A stretch of 64,000 nt of DNA from Leuconostoc lactis. GTDB taxonomy: Bacteria; Bacillota; Bacilli; Lactobacillales; Lactobacillaceae. A program made the translations under genes and the position numbers. Of this stretch, positions 46,994 to 56,782 are shown piece after piece. The stretch is taken from the NCBI RefSeq assembly GCF_007954625.1, contig NZ_CP042420.1:62001-126000 (forward strand), read 5' to 3'. Under the pieces are notes generated by a model. That model saw nothing but the letters and a program-made list of their open reading frames with translations, did not search any database and was not told the origin of the DNA. Numbering within the stretch: the first letter of the stretch is position 1; each line of letters opens with the position of its first letter.

Positions 46994-48051
46994 TAGTGTG
47001 CCTCTGGGTACGGTAAATTCAAATGCTTATAAGCCGCTTCGGTCACCACCCGCCCACGTGGCGTGCGTTGGAGGAAGCCAATTTGCAACAAATACGGTTC
47101 AACCATGGATTCCAAGGTCTCCGCTTCTTCCCCAATATTGGCGGCAATCGTATTTAAGCCGACGGGGCCGCCGTTATAATAAGCCACCATGGTGCCTAAA
47201 AACTTATGATCCGTCTCATCAAGCCCACGATTATCAACCCGTAACTTATCCAAGGCTACATCGACAATACCTTGGTCAATAGCGTCTAGCCCCTGCACTT
47301 GGGCAAAATCACGCACGCGCTTTAAGAGCCGGTTCGCAATACGCGGTGTCCCCCGCGACCGTAACGCCACTTCATACGCCCCTGCTGGCTTAATCGGTGC
47401 TTGGAAAATATCGGCTGATCGCACGACAATTTCTTGGAGTTCTGCTGGCGTATAGTACACCATTGCATTAATAATCCCAAAACGATCACGCAACGGCTTG
47501 GATAACATACCAGGTCGGGTTGTCGCCCCAATTAATGTAAAGGGTGGCAATGGGAAATGGACGGCCCGTGCCGTTGGACCTTGTCCGACCATGATATCGA
47601 CGAAATAATCCTCCATTGCGGAATACATAATTTCTTCGATATTGGTTGGGAGCCGATGAATTTCATCAATAAACAAAATATCGCCCGGCTCAAGTTCATT
47701 GAGTAAGGCCACCAAATCACCCGGTTTCTCAATTGCTGGGCCCGACGTCGTTTTGATATGGACACCCATTTCATTGGCAATAATCATCGCCAACGTCGTC
47801 TTCCCTAATCCTGGTGGGCCAAAGAGCAAGACATGATCCAGGGCTTCTTGGCGTTGTTTAGCTGCGGCAATATACACCGACAACTCTTCTTTTAAGGCTG
47901 TTTGCCCAATATATTCACGCAAAAATTGCGGCCGCAATGACAATTCATCATGCTGCTCTGCTTGATTAGCGGCAGCATCTCGAATTAAGCGATCCGCATC
48001 AGTTGTTTCTTCATACCATTGATTAAATTGTGGTGTTTGTTCATTTGCCAT
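46993..48051 (-). CDS. ruvB: Holliday junction helicase RuvB
   Basis: AAA+ motor of branch migration. Walker [13 protein letters not shown], Walker [11 protein letters not shown], the sensor and arginine-finger region [18 protein letters not shown] and the C-terminal winged helix ([23 protein letters not shown]) are all present. I use the ATG at 48051 (MANEQTPQF, 352 aa); an ATG three codons earlier at 48060 overlaps a TAAAAT -10-like element. Neither start has a strong Shine-Dalgarno. Confidence 0.96.
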   Translation of the reverse strand: MANEQTPQFNQWYEETTDADRLIRDAAANQAEQHDELSLRPQFLREYIGQTALKEELSVYIAAAKQRQEALDHVLLFGPPGLGKTTLAMIIANEMGVHIKTTSGPAIEKPGDLVALLNELEPGDILFIDEIHRLPTNIEEIMYSAMEDYFVDIMVGQGPTARAVHFPLPPFTLIGATTRPGMLSKPLRDRFGIINAMVYYTPAELQEIVVRSADIFQAPIKPAGAYEVALRSRGTPRIANRLLKRVRDFAQVQGLDAIDQGIVDVALDKLRVDNRGLDETDHKFLGTMVAYYNGGPVGLNTIAANIGEEAETLESMVEPYLLQIGFLQRTPRGRVVTEAAYKHLNLPYPEAH

Positions 48052-48098
48052 AACTACCATTTTACCACGTTTATTGCCTGCAAATCAGTACGGACTAC

Positions 48099-48635
48099 TT
48101 AACGCGCGACCTGTACTGTGAGCTGTAGCAGTGGCTGATGCTGACGATTATAAAATCTCACGTCATAGCGCGTCTCCGTCACATCCAACACAGCATAGGT
48201 GCCACCTAAGTTAGCATGTGGCCCTTTAGGCAGACGGATTGAACCTGGGTTAATAAACAAGATATCATCAAACACAACCGCCCCTTCCAGATGGGTATGC
48301 CCAAAGAGGGCGACCTGTGCGTTAGCTTCTTGTGCCGCCACGGCCATTAATTTTAGGTTCGCCCAAGCGTTAAATTGGGTCGCGTCATAAAGATGCCCGT
48401 GCGTTTGGAAAAAAGTGATCCCATCAATCGTTGTTGCCCGTGCGGCCACGAAATCAGGATCATCATCCATATTACCAATCACAGTTGACACACCATCAAA
48501 CACTGCGTCATCCGCCGCTAATTCAGAATCACCATTGTAAAAAATGCCGGCAACGCTATCCCGCCATTTGTCAAAAATATCAGCAATGATCTCACGATCA
48601 CCATGTGTATCTGAAACAATTAAAAACTTTGTCAT
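48099..48635 (-). CDS. YfcE/YsnB-type metallophosphoesterase
   Basis: Small phosphodiesterase of the MJ0936/YfcE family, 178 aa from MTKFLIVSDTHGD. GDSE, GNMDDD, THGHLYD and FGHTHLEGA supply the metal ligands. In Bacillus the order racE-ysnA-ysnB is the same, and this gene follows the RdgB homologue here. The physiological substrate is not established. The start at 48635 fits homologues; a GTG at 48650 is possible. 38 bp separate it from ruvB. Confidence 0.88.
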   Translation of the reverse strand: MTKFLIVSDTHGDREIIADIFDKWRDSVAGIFYNGDSELAADDAVFDGVSTVIGNMDDDPDFVAARATTIDGITFFQTHGHLYDATQFNAWANLKLMAVAAQEANAQVALFGHTHLEGAVVFDDILFINPGSIRLPKGPHANLGGTYAVLDVTETRYDVRFYNRQHQPLLQLTVQVAR

Positions 48636-48655
48636 CCTATTATGTGACACGATAC

Positions 48656-49270
48656 TTAATCGTGTGACGCTCCTTTCAACCAGTTTGGTAATTTGGCAAC
48701 CAAGTCTTGTAACGCTAAGCCGCGATGACTCACTTGGTTTTTTTCAGCCGCTGTTAATTCAGCAAATGTTTTGTTAAAACCTGGTACCCGGAAAATGGGA
48801 TCGTAACCAAAGCCGCCTTCACCGTGGCGTTCATGCGTAATCATGCCATCCACTTGACCTTTGGCGACCAAGTTATCACGACCTGGTCCCGCCAATACCA
48901 AAACACTGTGGAAATGCGCGGTACGGTCTGGATTATCGCCTAATTTTGTCAAAACCTTGTCAATATTGGCCGCATCATCATGGTCGCCAGCATAACGGGC
49001 TGAATAAACCCCTGGCTCACCATTCAAAGCATCCACAGTCAAGCCAGAATCATCTGCTAAGACAAAATCATCGGGTGCTAGTGGCGTAATCGCCGTTACT
49101 TTTTTCAAAGCATTTTCTTCAAACGTTTGGCCATCTTCAATAATATCTGGGATATCATCCCCTAAATCACGCAATGGCACCACTTGTAAATCAATTTGAT
49201 GTTGCGCTAAAATTGCGGCTAATTCGGTAATTTTATGCGCGTTATTACTCGCCAGGATAATTCTCGGCAT
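48656..49270 (-). CDS. rdgB: Non-canonical purine NTP pyrophosphatase RdgB/HAM1
   Basis: Hydrolyses ITP, dITP and XTP to keep deaminated purines out of nucleic acids. At 204 aa, with IILASNNAHKITELAAIL at the N-terminus, EDGQTFEENALKKV, LADDSGLTVDALNGEPGVYS and GEGGFGYDPIF, the family signatures. It follows murI by one base and precedes the YsnB-type gene. Confidence 0.96.
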   Translation of the reverse strand: MPRIILASNNAHKITELAAILAQHQIDLQVVPLRDLGDDIPDIIEDGQTFEENALKKVTAITPLAPDDFVLADDSGLTVDALNGEPGVYSARYAGDHDDAANIDKVLTKLGDNPDRTAHFHSVLVLAGPGRDNLVAKGQVDGMITHERHGEGGFGYDPIFRVPGFNKTFAELTAAEKNQVSHRGLALQDLVAKLPNWLKGASHD

Positions 49271-49271
49271 G

Positions 49272-50117
49272 TTATTTCTCCTCTAAATGTTGGGTGGCGC
49301 CTTCGCCGACAATGGCAAGATGGCGCACATCTAGTGCGGTATCGCGGGCTAACCAATCAGTCGCAATGGCCTTGAAGGTCGCTGGATCTTTGGTCGTGTA
49401 GAAAATATCATCCGCATGCTGATGCGGCACTGCTGTATGTAAGGCCTGCTGATCTAATGTGTCCATAATGACCCGTACGGTCTCACGACCTGGATCCACT
49501 AATTTCACGTTTGGGCCAACTGCTTCAGTAATGGCGTCAGTCAGCAATGGGAAATGGGTGCACCCCAAGACCAACGTATCAATCCCCTGCGCGGTTAACG
49601 GTGCTAAATGTTGCGCTACGATGTCTTTAGTGGTCGCTGCTTGGGCAAGATTGGCTTCAGCTAATTGTACGAAATCCGGCTCAGCTTGCTGGAAAATTGT
49701 CACGTCAGCATTCACCGCTTGAATCTCGTCTTGATAAGCCCCAGAAGTGACCGTACCCTGAGTCGCAATCACCCCAATCTTTTGATTAGCTGTTGTCGTT
49801 GCGGCCGCAGTGGCCCCTGGGACAATCACACCAATAACTGGAATAGGTAACTGCGCTTGTAATTGTGGCAAAGCGCGCGCTGTGGCAGTATTACAAGCAA
49901 TCACAAGTAATTTAATATGTTTTTCCGTCAGCAAAAAGCGCGCCATTTGAAAGGTATAATCAATGACTTCTTGTACTGGCCGTGGCCCGTACGGCATCCG
50001 TGCGGTATCGCCAATAAAAATAAATTGTTCATGTGGTAGCTGGTCCTGGGCCGCTTTCACAACGGTTAAGCCACCGACACCAGAATCAACAAAACCAATT
50101 GGATTATTTTTACTCAT
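49272..50117 (-). CDS. murI: Glutamate racemase
   Basis: Makes D-glutamate for peptidoglycan. At 281 aa it carries the two catalytic cysteines in VIACNTATARAL and LVLGCTHFPLL, plus GFVDSGVGGLTV at the N-terminus and FIGDTARMPYG. No Shine-Dalgarno precedes the ATG. The -10 CATAAT lies only seven bases upstream, so the mRNA may start at or next to the AUG. The operon is murI-rdgB-ysnB, divergent from yslB. Confidence 0.96.
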   Translation of the reverse strand: MSKNNPIGFVDSGVGGLTVVKAAQDQLPHEQFIFIGDTARMPYGPRPVQEVIDYTFQMARFLLTEKHIKLLVIACNTATARALPQLQAQLPIPVIGVIVPGATAAATTTANQKIGVIATQGTVTSGAYQDEIQAVNADVTIFQQAEPDFVQLAEANLAQAATTKDIVAQHLAPLTAQGIDTLVLGCTHFPLLTDAITEAVGPNVKLVDPGRETVRVIMDTLDQQALHTAVPHQHADDIFYTTKDPATFKAIATDWLARDTALDVRHLAIVGEGATQHLEEK

Positions 50118-50124
50118 ACTTATA

Positions 50125-50152
50125 ATTATGCCCTTAAAAACAGAGAATGCAA
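50125..50152 (-). promoter_or_regulatory. Promoter of murI
   Basis: -35 TTGCAT and -10 CATAAT with 16-base spacing. The expected start falls at the murI initiation codon. Confidence 0.6.
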
Positions 50153-50171
50153 GTTTTCCGCGTGTAAAGTT

Positions 50172-50180
50172 TGGTATAAT
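50172..50180 (+). promoter_or_regulatory. Promoter of the yslB-like gene (extended -10)
   Basis: TTGGTATAAT gives an extended -10; the -35 is poor. 28 bp before the ATG, divergent from murI. Confidence 0.5.
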
Positions 50181-50207
50181 AAAAGTCTGAAAGGTTTATA
50201 CGGGCAC

Positions 50208-50912
50208 ATGAACATCAACGATTATGACAAGATTTTACAAACTAATTTCCAAGTCAATAGTTTTGCATTGACACTTTTGCGCGACGGGTTACTACAAAAC
50301 CTCTTGCAAGAAGATTACCCCCATATTCTCTATTGGGCTGGTAAAGAAATCGCTCGTCAATTTCCCTTTGATGCGTTAGCTTCAGTTGTTGAATTTTTCG
50401 ACAATGCCGGTTTTGGTCATCTTGAAATTGCGTCACAAGATAGCAAAAATCAACGTTGGACCCTTACTGGTGATCTTGTCCAACAACGCTTAAATCTGAA
50501 CCGTTCAGCTGATTTTAGCTTAGAAGCTGGCTTTTTGGCACAACAACTTGAATTGCAAACTGGGGCAATTGCCGAAGCAACCTTTAAAATTGGCAAGAAG
50601 AATATCGGGGTAAACTTTGAAGTCGTAACGGACCTCAATGAAACGGTTGACGTTTCTGATATTAAACAACGCGTTGCGGCACGTGAGTCATTCCTCAAAC
50701 AAACACACGAAACCGTTGAACAAGCACAACTCATCGAAATTCGTGACGATGGTGCCATTTCTCGTGAACAATCAATCACCGATTCTCTGTTGGCCTTCAA
50801 ATTTGACGACATTGCCTTACCAATTGAAGAGCAAAACAATTTGAGCGCCCTATCAGATGATGAAGCGATTGACCCATTCAACGTCCCAACAACGACATTT
50901 AATGATTCGTAA
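50208..50912 (+). CDS. YslB/DUF2507-family protein with C-terminal extension
   Basis: Residues 1 to about 140 resemble the DUF2507/YslB family, which is often found next to racE/murI in Firmicutes: LRDGLLQNLLQEDYPHILYW, then AGKEIARQFPF, followed by LSAEAGF-like SLEAGFLAQQLE. The family fold is V4R-like, but function is unknown. The last 90 residues are an acidic, low-complexity tail absent from typical members (about 150 aa). It is transcribed away from murI and shares a terminator with dltD. Confidence 0.75.
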   Translation: MNINDYDKILQTNFQVNSFALTLLRDGLLQNLLQEDYPHILYWAGKEIARQFPFDALASVVEFFDNAGFGHLEIASQDSKNQRWTLTGDLVQQRLNLNRSADFSLEAGFLAQQLELQTGAIAEATFKIGKKNIGVNFEVVTDLNETVDVSDIKQRVAARESFLKQTHETVEQAQLIEIRDDGAISREQSITDSLLAFKFDDIALPIEEQNNLSALSDDEAIDPFNVPTTTFNDS

Positions 50913-50925
50913 TCACCATTCTCAT

Positions 50926-50963
50926 AATAAAAAGCGACCCACAATTGTGGGTCGCTTTTTATT
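50926..50963. terminator. Bidirectional terminator between yslB and dltD
   Basis: A perfect inverted repeat, AATAAAAAGCGACCCACAAT with its complement, flanked by A- and T-runs on both strands. Confidence 0.95.
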
Positions 50964-52242
50964 TGAACTGTTGCAAATTTTGTGCTGTTGGCATCAAATT
51001 TTTCCAGTCTTTTGATAGATAATTGTTGTTAATGTGATAATTAGTTGGCTTGTAGCCACCTTCTAAGAACGGCTTGATGTATTCATCTGCCGTTACCCAA
51101 CCATTCCAACCAAGGTGAATCGTATCTTGCATGAAGTAATTTTTTGCCCCATCGTGTGACAGATCGGCAATATTGTTAAACCCTTGTGAGGTCAACTGCT
51201 TTTTAACCTTATCCACACTCTGGTAGTACATCTCATTACTCAAGCCCGTATAATTCGCCCAACGTTGGTTAACTGGTTGAATGACAAATAACACATCCGT
51301 TTTCTGACGGGCAAATTCAGCCAAAACCGCTTGTAAATCGGCATACTGTTGTGATTGGCGATAGTCAAACTTCTTTTGTGAGTCAGCCAAGCGCTTCAAA
51401 TTAAACTTGATCCGTGACCGATAGAATGAATCCTTGATTTTGAATGGATTATTCATCGTTTCACGTGCCGCAATTCTAGTTGCTTCCTTAAACAAAGCAC
51501 CATTTTCGTCAGTAGCTGGTAAACGTTTGACAGCTGGCTTCACATGTTTATCCCAGTTATCTGAACTAGCAAAGTTTGAGAACAGTTCATCTTCGCGCAA
51601 AAGCGCCCGATGACGAACCGACAATAGCTTCAAATCAGTTGATGACAAAGGCTGATTATCCTTAATCTTAGTCACTAATTTCGCGTAAAAACCATTGTCT
51701 TTGATTTGTGGCTGTTCTAATAACTGCGTAGCAATATAGCGATCAGTTGGTGTAATTTCTTTGATATTACGTAACCAATCGACTGTCTGCAAAGCAGAAT
51801 AGAAAACTGAGAATGCCCCATGGACATTTTTCTTAACAAACCACTGTTGTGAAATGACAAAGACCGCTTGCTTTTTATGCAAGGCTGGTAGCATCTCTTG
51901 CATGCTTAGGTAGTGTAGCAATGACTCCGTTCCTGCTTGTCCTAACAAGAAGGGTTGATAATTGCGGTGATATTTGGCGGCGAGCATCGAAGGATGCATC
52001 GTGTCCAAACGCAATAACTCACTTGAACCAAAAAACGGTACATAGCGCTTAGATGGGTCACTAAAAGCCGCCGTCTTAACTGTCTCGCCCTTATACACAT
52101 TTTTTGAAAATGAAACAGACGCGTCGCGCACGCTTTTTTGTGAAATGTGGTTTAAGGAGAATGGTGCTAAAAACAACGCACCAGCCAGTACAAACGCAAT
52201 GATTACTGGCCCAAAAATCCACCAAAGTCCCCGTTTTTTCAT
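50959..52242 (-). CDS. dltD: D-alanyl-lipoteichoic acid transfer protein DltD
   Basis: Membrane-anchored extracellular protein that passes D-alanine to teichoic acids. At 427 aa: one N-terminal membrane helix (residues 7-28), FFGSSELLRLDTMHPSMLAA (with the family serine in GSSE), SLLHYLSMQEMLPALHKKQA and a C-terminal IHLGWNGWVTADEYI with the catalytic Asp/His region. It is last in dltXABCD, one base after dltC. Confidence 0.95.
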   Translation of the reverse strand: MKKRGLWWIFGPVIIAFVLAGALFLAPFSLNHISQKSVRDASVSFSKNVYKGETVKTAAFSDPSKRYVPFFGSSELLRLDTMHPSMLAAKYHRNYQPFLLGQAGTESLLHYLSMQEMLPALHKKQAVFVISQQWFVKKNVHGAFSVFYSALQTVDWLRNIKEITPTDRYIATQLLEQPQIKDNGFYAKLVTKIKDNQPLSSTDLKLLSVRHRALLREDELFSNFASSDNWDKHVKPAVKRLPATDENGALFKEATRIAARETMNNPFKIKDSFYRSRIKFNLKRLADSQKKFDYRQSQQYADLQAVLAEFARQKTDVLFVIQPVNQRWANYTGLSNEMYYQSVDKVKKQLTSQGFNNIADLSHDGAKNYFMQDTIHLGWNGWVTADEYIKPFLEGGYKPTNYHINNNYLSKDWKNLMPTAQNLQQFK

Positions 52243-52243
52243 A

Positions 52244-52483
52244 TTACTGTCCGATTAATGATTCAACCTTGGCAACCACTTTATTAGGTGTATCCCATTC
52301 GTCACGGTTAAATTCTGACACTGGTGCTTGGATGTCAAACTTGTTTTCAAGATCCAACAACAATTCAACTGTTGCCATTGAATCAAGCAAACCATCTTCA
52401 AACAAGTTTTCATCCATCTTGTCTGATACATCTTCACCTGTGATTGTGTTCAAAATATCGATTACTTCTTCTTTTACTGACAT
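52244..52483 (-). CDS. dltC: D-alanyl carrier protein DltC
   Basis: Acyl-carrier-type protein of 79 aa that holds D-alanine on phosphopantetheine. The attachment serine lies in [18 protein letters not shown] at about residue 35. The helix bundle is of normal length. It is followed immediately by dltD. Confidence 0.96.
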   Translation of the reverse strand: MSVKEEVIDILNTITGEDVSDKMDENLFEDGLLDSMATVELLLDLENKFDIQAPVSEFNRDEWDTPNKVVAKVESLIGQ

Positions 52484-52521
52484 GTTTTTTTCCTCTTTCT
52501 TTTTATACGATAGCTAGATTA

Positions 52522-53730
52522 TTATGACTTAAACCATAAGGTATCCAAAAAGCCACTAAATATTAAGAAACTGACCATGACGACGTTAAATGTCACGAAA
52601 ATGGCCAACGCTTCTGTGAACTTGTTATGTGGGACATGGTGCTTCTTCTTATAACGCAACCAGGCATCATTGATGACCAGACCAACACCGTGGAATAAAC
52701 CATAAACGATGTAGTACCAAGTAATCCCATGCCAGAACCCCATTAATAACATGTTCGAAATATAGGCGACATTTGATAACGTGATGCGACTTTTAAACCA
52801 CTTGTTCTTCATCATTGTGAAGACCAAACGCATGAAAACGTAATCACGGAACCAAAATGACAAGGTCATGTGCCAACGATTCCAGAATTCCTTCAAGTTT
52901 TTTGACAGGAACGGCTTGTTGAAGTTCATTGGTAGGGAAACGCCCATCACGTAACTGGTTGCGACGGCGAACAGTGAGTAACCCGCAAAATCAAAGAACA
53001 AATCAAGCCCGTAGGCATACATCACGGGAATTAACCACCAAGTCCACCCATGATGGATGCTGCCAGCGGCTAACGCCTGGCTTTCTACCTGTGGTAAAAT
53101 CAATGTCCCAAAAATGTAGGCCAGAACGAACTTGTACAAGAAACCAAGGAAGAAATACCAAACCGCTTTTTCCAGCAGTTCCAAATACTTCTCACGCGTT
53201 GGGACAGTCGCTACATCCTTTTCAAAACGCCGATACCGATCAATCGGTCCTGACGAAATGGAAGGCATAAAGAGCATAAATCTTAGGAACAACAAAGGAT
53301 CAAAGTTTTTAATTGAACCATCACGTGTTTCTAAAATCATGCCGACTGACCGGAAGGTCAGGTAAGAAATCCCCATGAAACCAAGTAATGTTGACACATG
53401 GGTCCAATGCGTTGCCGGTGCGAGTTTAACTAGGAATAACGGTAAAATTGCGAGGCCGGTCACGACATAAAAGACGCTACTGCGATTCGCTTTTTGTCGA
53501 TACTTGGTATACCCCCAAACCAACAGCCACTGCCATATCATATACTCGATAATGGCAAAACCTTCGTGATATTTAGCGCCATCAAACATCAAAACGATAA
53601 ATACCAACGATACCGCAATTTCATACCAAACAAAACGCTTCCCAAAGTACAACCCGATAGCCAATGGTGCTAACGCTAATAGCAAGTACACAAAGTACTT
53701 GGGATCAGCATACGGTTGTAAATTAAGCAT
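52522..53730 (-). CDS. dltB: D-alanyl transfer protein DltB (MBOAT)
   Basis: Polytopic MBOAT acyltransferase of 402 aa that moves D-alanine from DltC across the membrane. PSISSGPIDRYRRF, FNKPFLSKNLKEFWNRWHMT and the catalytic histidine in FWHGITWYYIVYG are conserved. The start at 53730 overlaps the end of dltA by 8 bp and has GAGGTGA six bases upstream; an ATG two codons earlier directly abuts that site. Confidence 0.95.
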   Translation of the reverse strand: MLNLQPYADPKYFVYLLLALAPLAIGLYFGKRFVWYEIAVSLVFIVLMFDGAKYHEGFAIIEYMIWQWLLVWGYTKYRQKANRSSVFYVVTGLAILPLFLVKLAPATHWTHVSTLLGFMGISYLTFRSVGMILETRDGSIKNFDPLLFLRFMLFMPSISSGPIDRYRRFEKDVATVPTREKYLELLEKAVWYFFLGFLYKFVLAYIFGTLILPQVESQALAAGSIHHGWTWWLIPVMYAYGLDLFFDFAGYSLFAVATSYVMGVSLPMNFNKPFLSKNLKEFWNRWHMTLSFWFRDYVFMRLVFTMMKNKWFKSRITLSNVAYISNMLLMGFWHGITWYYIVYGLFHGVGLVINDAWLRYKKKHHVPHNKFTEALAIFVTFNVVMVSFLIFSGFLDTLWFKS

Positions 53731-55255
53731 TACCATTCACCTCAGCAATCAAACCTTTCAAGTCAATCTTACCATTAGGTGTTAACGGCATGCTGTCACG
53801 GTAGATGAAGCGACCTGGCACCATATAAGGCATCATGATATCTTCAAGTTCCGCTTTAATCGCTTGCGTTAACAAGATTGGCTTTTCAAAGTCGTTCGCT
53901 TTTGGCACAATAATAGCCAACAATTGCTTGACCTTACCATCCGCATCATATCGAGGTACCGCCACGGCTTGTTCAACCCACTGGCTTTGTTGCAATTGGT
54001 GGGCAACTTCTTCTAATTCAATCCGGAAACCGTGTAATTTGATTTGGAAGTCTGTCCGACCACGATAATGCAATAGCCCATCAGCATCACGCGTTGCCAG
54101 ATCACCCGTGTGATAAGCTTGCTTGCCATCAATGGTTGTAAAGGCAACCGCAGTCTTTTCTGGATTGTTCAAGTAACCCTTAGACACTGATGGTCCCGCA
54201 ATCACAATTTCACCCGTTTCACCATCAGGCAAAGTTGCACCATCAAGATCTTGAATGATAATTTCGGTATCAGCGTTAGCATACCCAATTGGCATTTTGT
54301 CATACTTAGCCATAATTTCTGGCGTAATTTGCAAGCCAGTCACGGCAACCGTTGCTTCAGTTGGCCCATACGTATTAAAAATCTTAGCTTGTGGAAAACG
54401 CGCCAACAGCTTTTCTGCCGTAGTCTTAGTTAACACTTCACCACAGAATAAGAATGTATCAAGTTCTGGGTGCGTTTCTTGATTAAATTCTGGGTTCAAC
54501 AAGGCCACATCGGCAAATGATGGCGTTGATACCCACTTATTTAACGCTAAGGTTGGCAAAGTATGGAACAAAGCCTTAAAGTCATCAGCCGTTGCTTTTG
54601 GCAAAGCCTTCAATGTCCCCTGTGACAACAACGTTGGCACCCAATCCATGACCGACAAGTCAAATGAATAAGGTGGTTGTGACAAGACATTGGCCCCTGT
54701 TTGCCAACCAAAATCGTCGCCCAACATCCAGTTGGCAAAGCTCAGGAGGTTATTGTGTGAAATCTGTACCCCTTTTGGCTTACCCGTTGTACCAGAAGTA
54801 AAGATAATATAGAAATTATCATCCCCTGTCACCGGTTGTGTTAACGCAAAGTCAACGGGTGTTGCCAGAATATCAGTAAGTTGTTGACGCGTGATAACTG
54901 GCACAGTTGTCACCTCGATTGGCAAGTCATCAACGGCAATCACCAAGGCTGGTTCCCCAATGGCCAAAATATCTAACAAGCGTTCGTCAGCAGAATTCAC
55001 ATCTACTGGCACATAAGCATGTCCTGATTTAACACTCCCTAAGAAGCTGGCAACCATTTCAAATTGTTGCCCACCATAAACCATGATAGGTGCCTTATCT
55101 GTTAGCCCCAGGTTCGTAATATGCGCAGCTAAACGATCAGATGCGGCCTTTAAATCGGCATATGTATTTGTTTGACCCAATTCATCATACGCAACGTAAT
55201 CCCCCTGATTTGTTGCGATGGCGTCAATTGTCTCAATAACGTTTTTAATGATCAT
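53723..55255 (-). CDS. dltA: D-alanine--D-alanyl carrier ligase DltA
   Basis: Adenylates D-alanine and loads it on DltC. ANL-superfamily enzyme of 510 aa. FTSGTTGKPKGVQISH is the P-loop, FNTYGPTEATVAVTG and YHTGDLATRDADG are the core motifs, and the terminal NGKIDLKGL carries the catalytic lysine. It follows dltX by 15 bp. The operon sets cell-wall charge and resistance to cationic peptides. Confidence 0.97.
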   Translation of the reverse strand: MIIKNVIETIDAIATNQGDYVAYDELGQTNTYADLKAASDRLAAHITNLGLTDKAPIMVYGGQQFEMVASFLGSVKSGHAYVPVDVNSADERLLDILAIGEPALVIAVDDLPIEVTTVPVITRQQLTDILATPVDFALTQPVTGDDNFYIIFTSGTTGKPKGVQISHNNLLSFANWMLGDDFGWQTGANVLSQPPYSFDLSVMDWVPTLLSQGTLKALPKATADDFKALFHTLPTLALNKWVSTPSFADVALLNPEFNQETHPELDTFLFCGEVLTKTTAEKLLARFPQAKIFNTYGPTEATVAVTGLQITPEIMAKYDKMPIGYANADTEIIIQDLDGATLPDGETGEIVIAGPSVSKGYLNNPEKTAVAFTTIDGKQAYHTGDLATRDADGLLHYRGRTDFQIKLHGFRIELEEVAHQLQQSQWVEQAVAVPRYDADGKVKQLLAIIVPKANDFEKPILLTQAIKAELEDIMMPYMVPGRFIYRDSMPLTPNGKIDLKGLIAEVNGNA

Positions 55256-55270
55256 GTTTCATTCCCTATA

Positions 55271-55417
55271 TTAAAATTCGTTGTAGATGAAGTGTCCTTG
55301 TCCTACTCCTGAATAACTATACAGGTAAACAAGGATCAAAATAACACAAAAATAAAATAGCGTCCGACTCATAAAGTTTATAATCGGACGCTGAAAGAAC
55401 CGCTTAATCAATTTCAC
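55271..55417 (-). CDS. dltX: DltX, small membrane protein of the dlt operon
   Basis: A 48-aa protein starting with GTG (VKLIKRFFQRPIINFMSRTL) with one membrane segment (FYFCVILILVYLY) and the strongly conserved C-terminus SYSGVGQGHFIYNEF. That ending is the DltX signature; the peptide acts in D-alanine transfer with DltD. GAGGGG lies six bases before the GTG. It is first in the operon and easily missed because of its size and start codon. Confidence 0.93.
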   Translation of the reverse strand: MKLIKRFFQRPIINFMSRTLFYFCVILILVYLYSYSGVGQGHFIYNEF

Positions 55418-55495
55418 GTTACCCCTCTTCTGTGATTTTCATGTATAATCGACATAAGTATGACAGTGTCTGGTACACAAAAAAATAATGAGTTA

Positions 55496-55504
55496 ATTAT
55501 AACA
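55496..55504 (-). promoter_or_regulatory. Promoter of dltXABCD (extended -10)
   Basis: TGTTATAAT on the minus strand with only a weak -35. It gives a leader of about 70 bases. The leader contains a GTGT-ACCAG-ACAC hairpin and no other clear element. Confidence 0.45.
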
Positions 55505-55567
55505 TAAATGTGTCAATCTTGTAGCATCTTGTTACAAGACAACTTTTTGAACTAAATTGGAGAAACT

Positions 55568-56782
55568 ATGCGCTATTTTCTAGTCAATGTGGCACAACGT
55601 TGGGAAACAAAATTATGGCAAATGACTGCTTTTCAAAGCATCAAAACAGCATTACATCAATCACTACCAATTATTGTTATTGATATTTATTTACGATTAT
55701 CAGTCAAGCTTATTCTATCGCCCAATGCGCTATTCGTCAAATTATTTAAACTGGACGCTCAGCTATTCAAGCCACTTTTTGATACTATATTGGTATTGTT
55801 ACCGATGGCAGATGCAGCGGTCGTCTTAATTTACGTCATTGCGCTGACCTATCAGTACCTGGCCGCTAAATCTTATCAAAACACCAGCCTGCCTTCAATC
55901 ACCAACTGTTTGGCGGTTTTCTTATTTTTTGGCGATAAAAATCAATTTCCTGTCTTTAACGTCAACCAATACTTTGTTGTGACCTTGATTGTTTTATTGA
56001 GTAGCTACTCTTACACACGCTATGCCATTCATATTAAGCATCATCCCAATCCCTACAGTTTGCCTTATCTCATTTGGGCAGGCATTATCATTATCCTAGG
56101 CCTATTTTTACACCAGCTTTTCCGGCAACAACTCTTTGAGTTCTTTTTATCCGATATTTGGACGCATCGCTTCTTTGCCACGTTCTTAGGCCTAATCATT
56201 ATTACAATTACGGCACCGATTCTTTATCTATTGGGTGTGGCGTTACCACCAGAACTTACCGCCCCCTCGTCAAACATGTATGGTGTTGATCGCAATCTCA
56301 CCACCTATCTCACCACTGCACACGGTGCCTTACCTGTGCCGGAAAACGTGTATAGTATTTATGGCGCTTTTACATTATTTGGTGGGGTTGGTAATGCACT
56401 GGCCATCTGTCTTGCCTTATTATTTGCTGCTTCCAAGCAACAACGTCGTCTGGCTAGAATTTCTTGGTTCCCAACGTTATTTGATAACAGTTACCTGCTT
56501 TTTGTGGGCGTACCGCTCTATTTGAACCCCCTTATTTTTATCCCGATGATTTTAGTCAATCTGATGAGCCTGGCCATTAGTTTTATTGCCATCACAACCC
56601 ATTTTATTCAACCAATTGTCTTTGTGGCACCTGACAGTTTGCCTAATCTACTACTGCCAACGGTTGCTAGTACCACGCCAATTCGTTCACTCTTGATTAC
56701 TGTGATCATTTTGATTGGTTCCGTTCTTATCTATCGCCCATTCTTATCCCATCTGACTCTGGAGGTGCCCGGTGAAAAATAA
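55568..56782 (+). CDS. Orphan EIIC-like membrane protein (cellobiose-type PTS fold)
   Basis: A 404-aa polytopic protein with about ten membrane segments. The C-terminal half is clearly of the lactose/cellobiose EIIC type: ENVYSIYGAFTLFGGVGNAL, ISWFPTLFDNSYLLFVGVPL and YLNPLIFIPMILVNLMS correspond to the EIIC GGSG, FNINEP and GLPIVLNP blocks. The canonical residues are altered: the NE(P) of the sugar site reads DNS. No EIIA, EIIB or glycosidase is adjacent. The stop overlaps the start of a secreted DUF915 hydrolase by 11 bp, so the two are made together. Transport of a lipid-linked or teichoic acid-related group is speculative. Confidence 0.65.
   Translation: MRYFLVNVAQRWETKLWQMTAFQSIKTALHQSLPIIVIDIYLRLSVKLILSPNALFVKLFKLDAQLFKPLFDTILVLLPMADAAVVLIYVIALTYQYLAAKSYQNTSLPSITNCLAVFLFFGDKNQFPVFNVNQYFVVTLIVLLSSYSYTRYAIHIKHHPNPYSLPYLIWAGIIIILGLFLHQLFRQQLFEFFLSDIWTHRFFATFLGLIIITITAPILYLLGVALPPELTAPSSNMYGVDRNLTTYLTTAHGALPVPENVYSIYGAFTLFGGVGNALAICLALLFAASKQQRRLARISWFPTLFDNSYLLFVGVPLYLNPLIFIPMILVNLMSLAISFIAITTHFIQPIVFVAPDSLPNLLLPTVASTTPIRSLLITVIILIGSVLIYRPFLSHLTLEVPGEK

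Noticed and set aside
50450..50944. 164-aa minus-strand frame opposite yslB
   Set aside because: Serine/cysteine-rich antisense translation that runs through the shared terminator.
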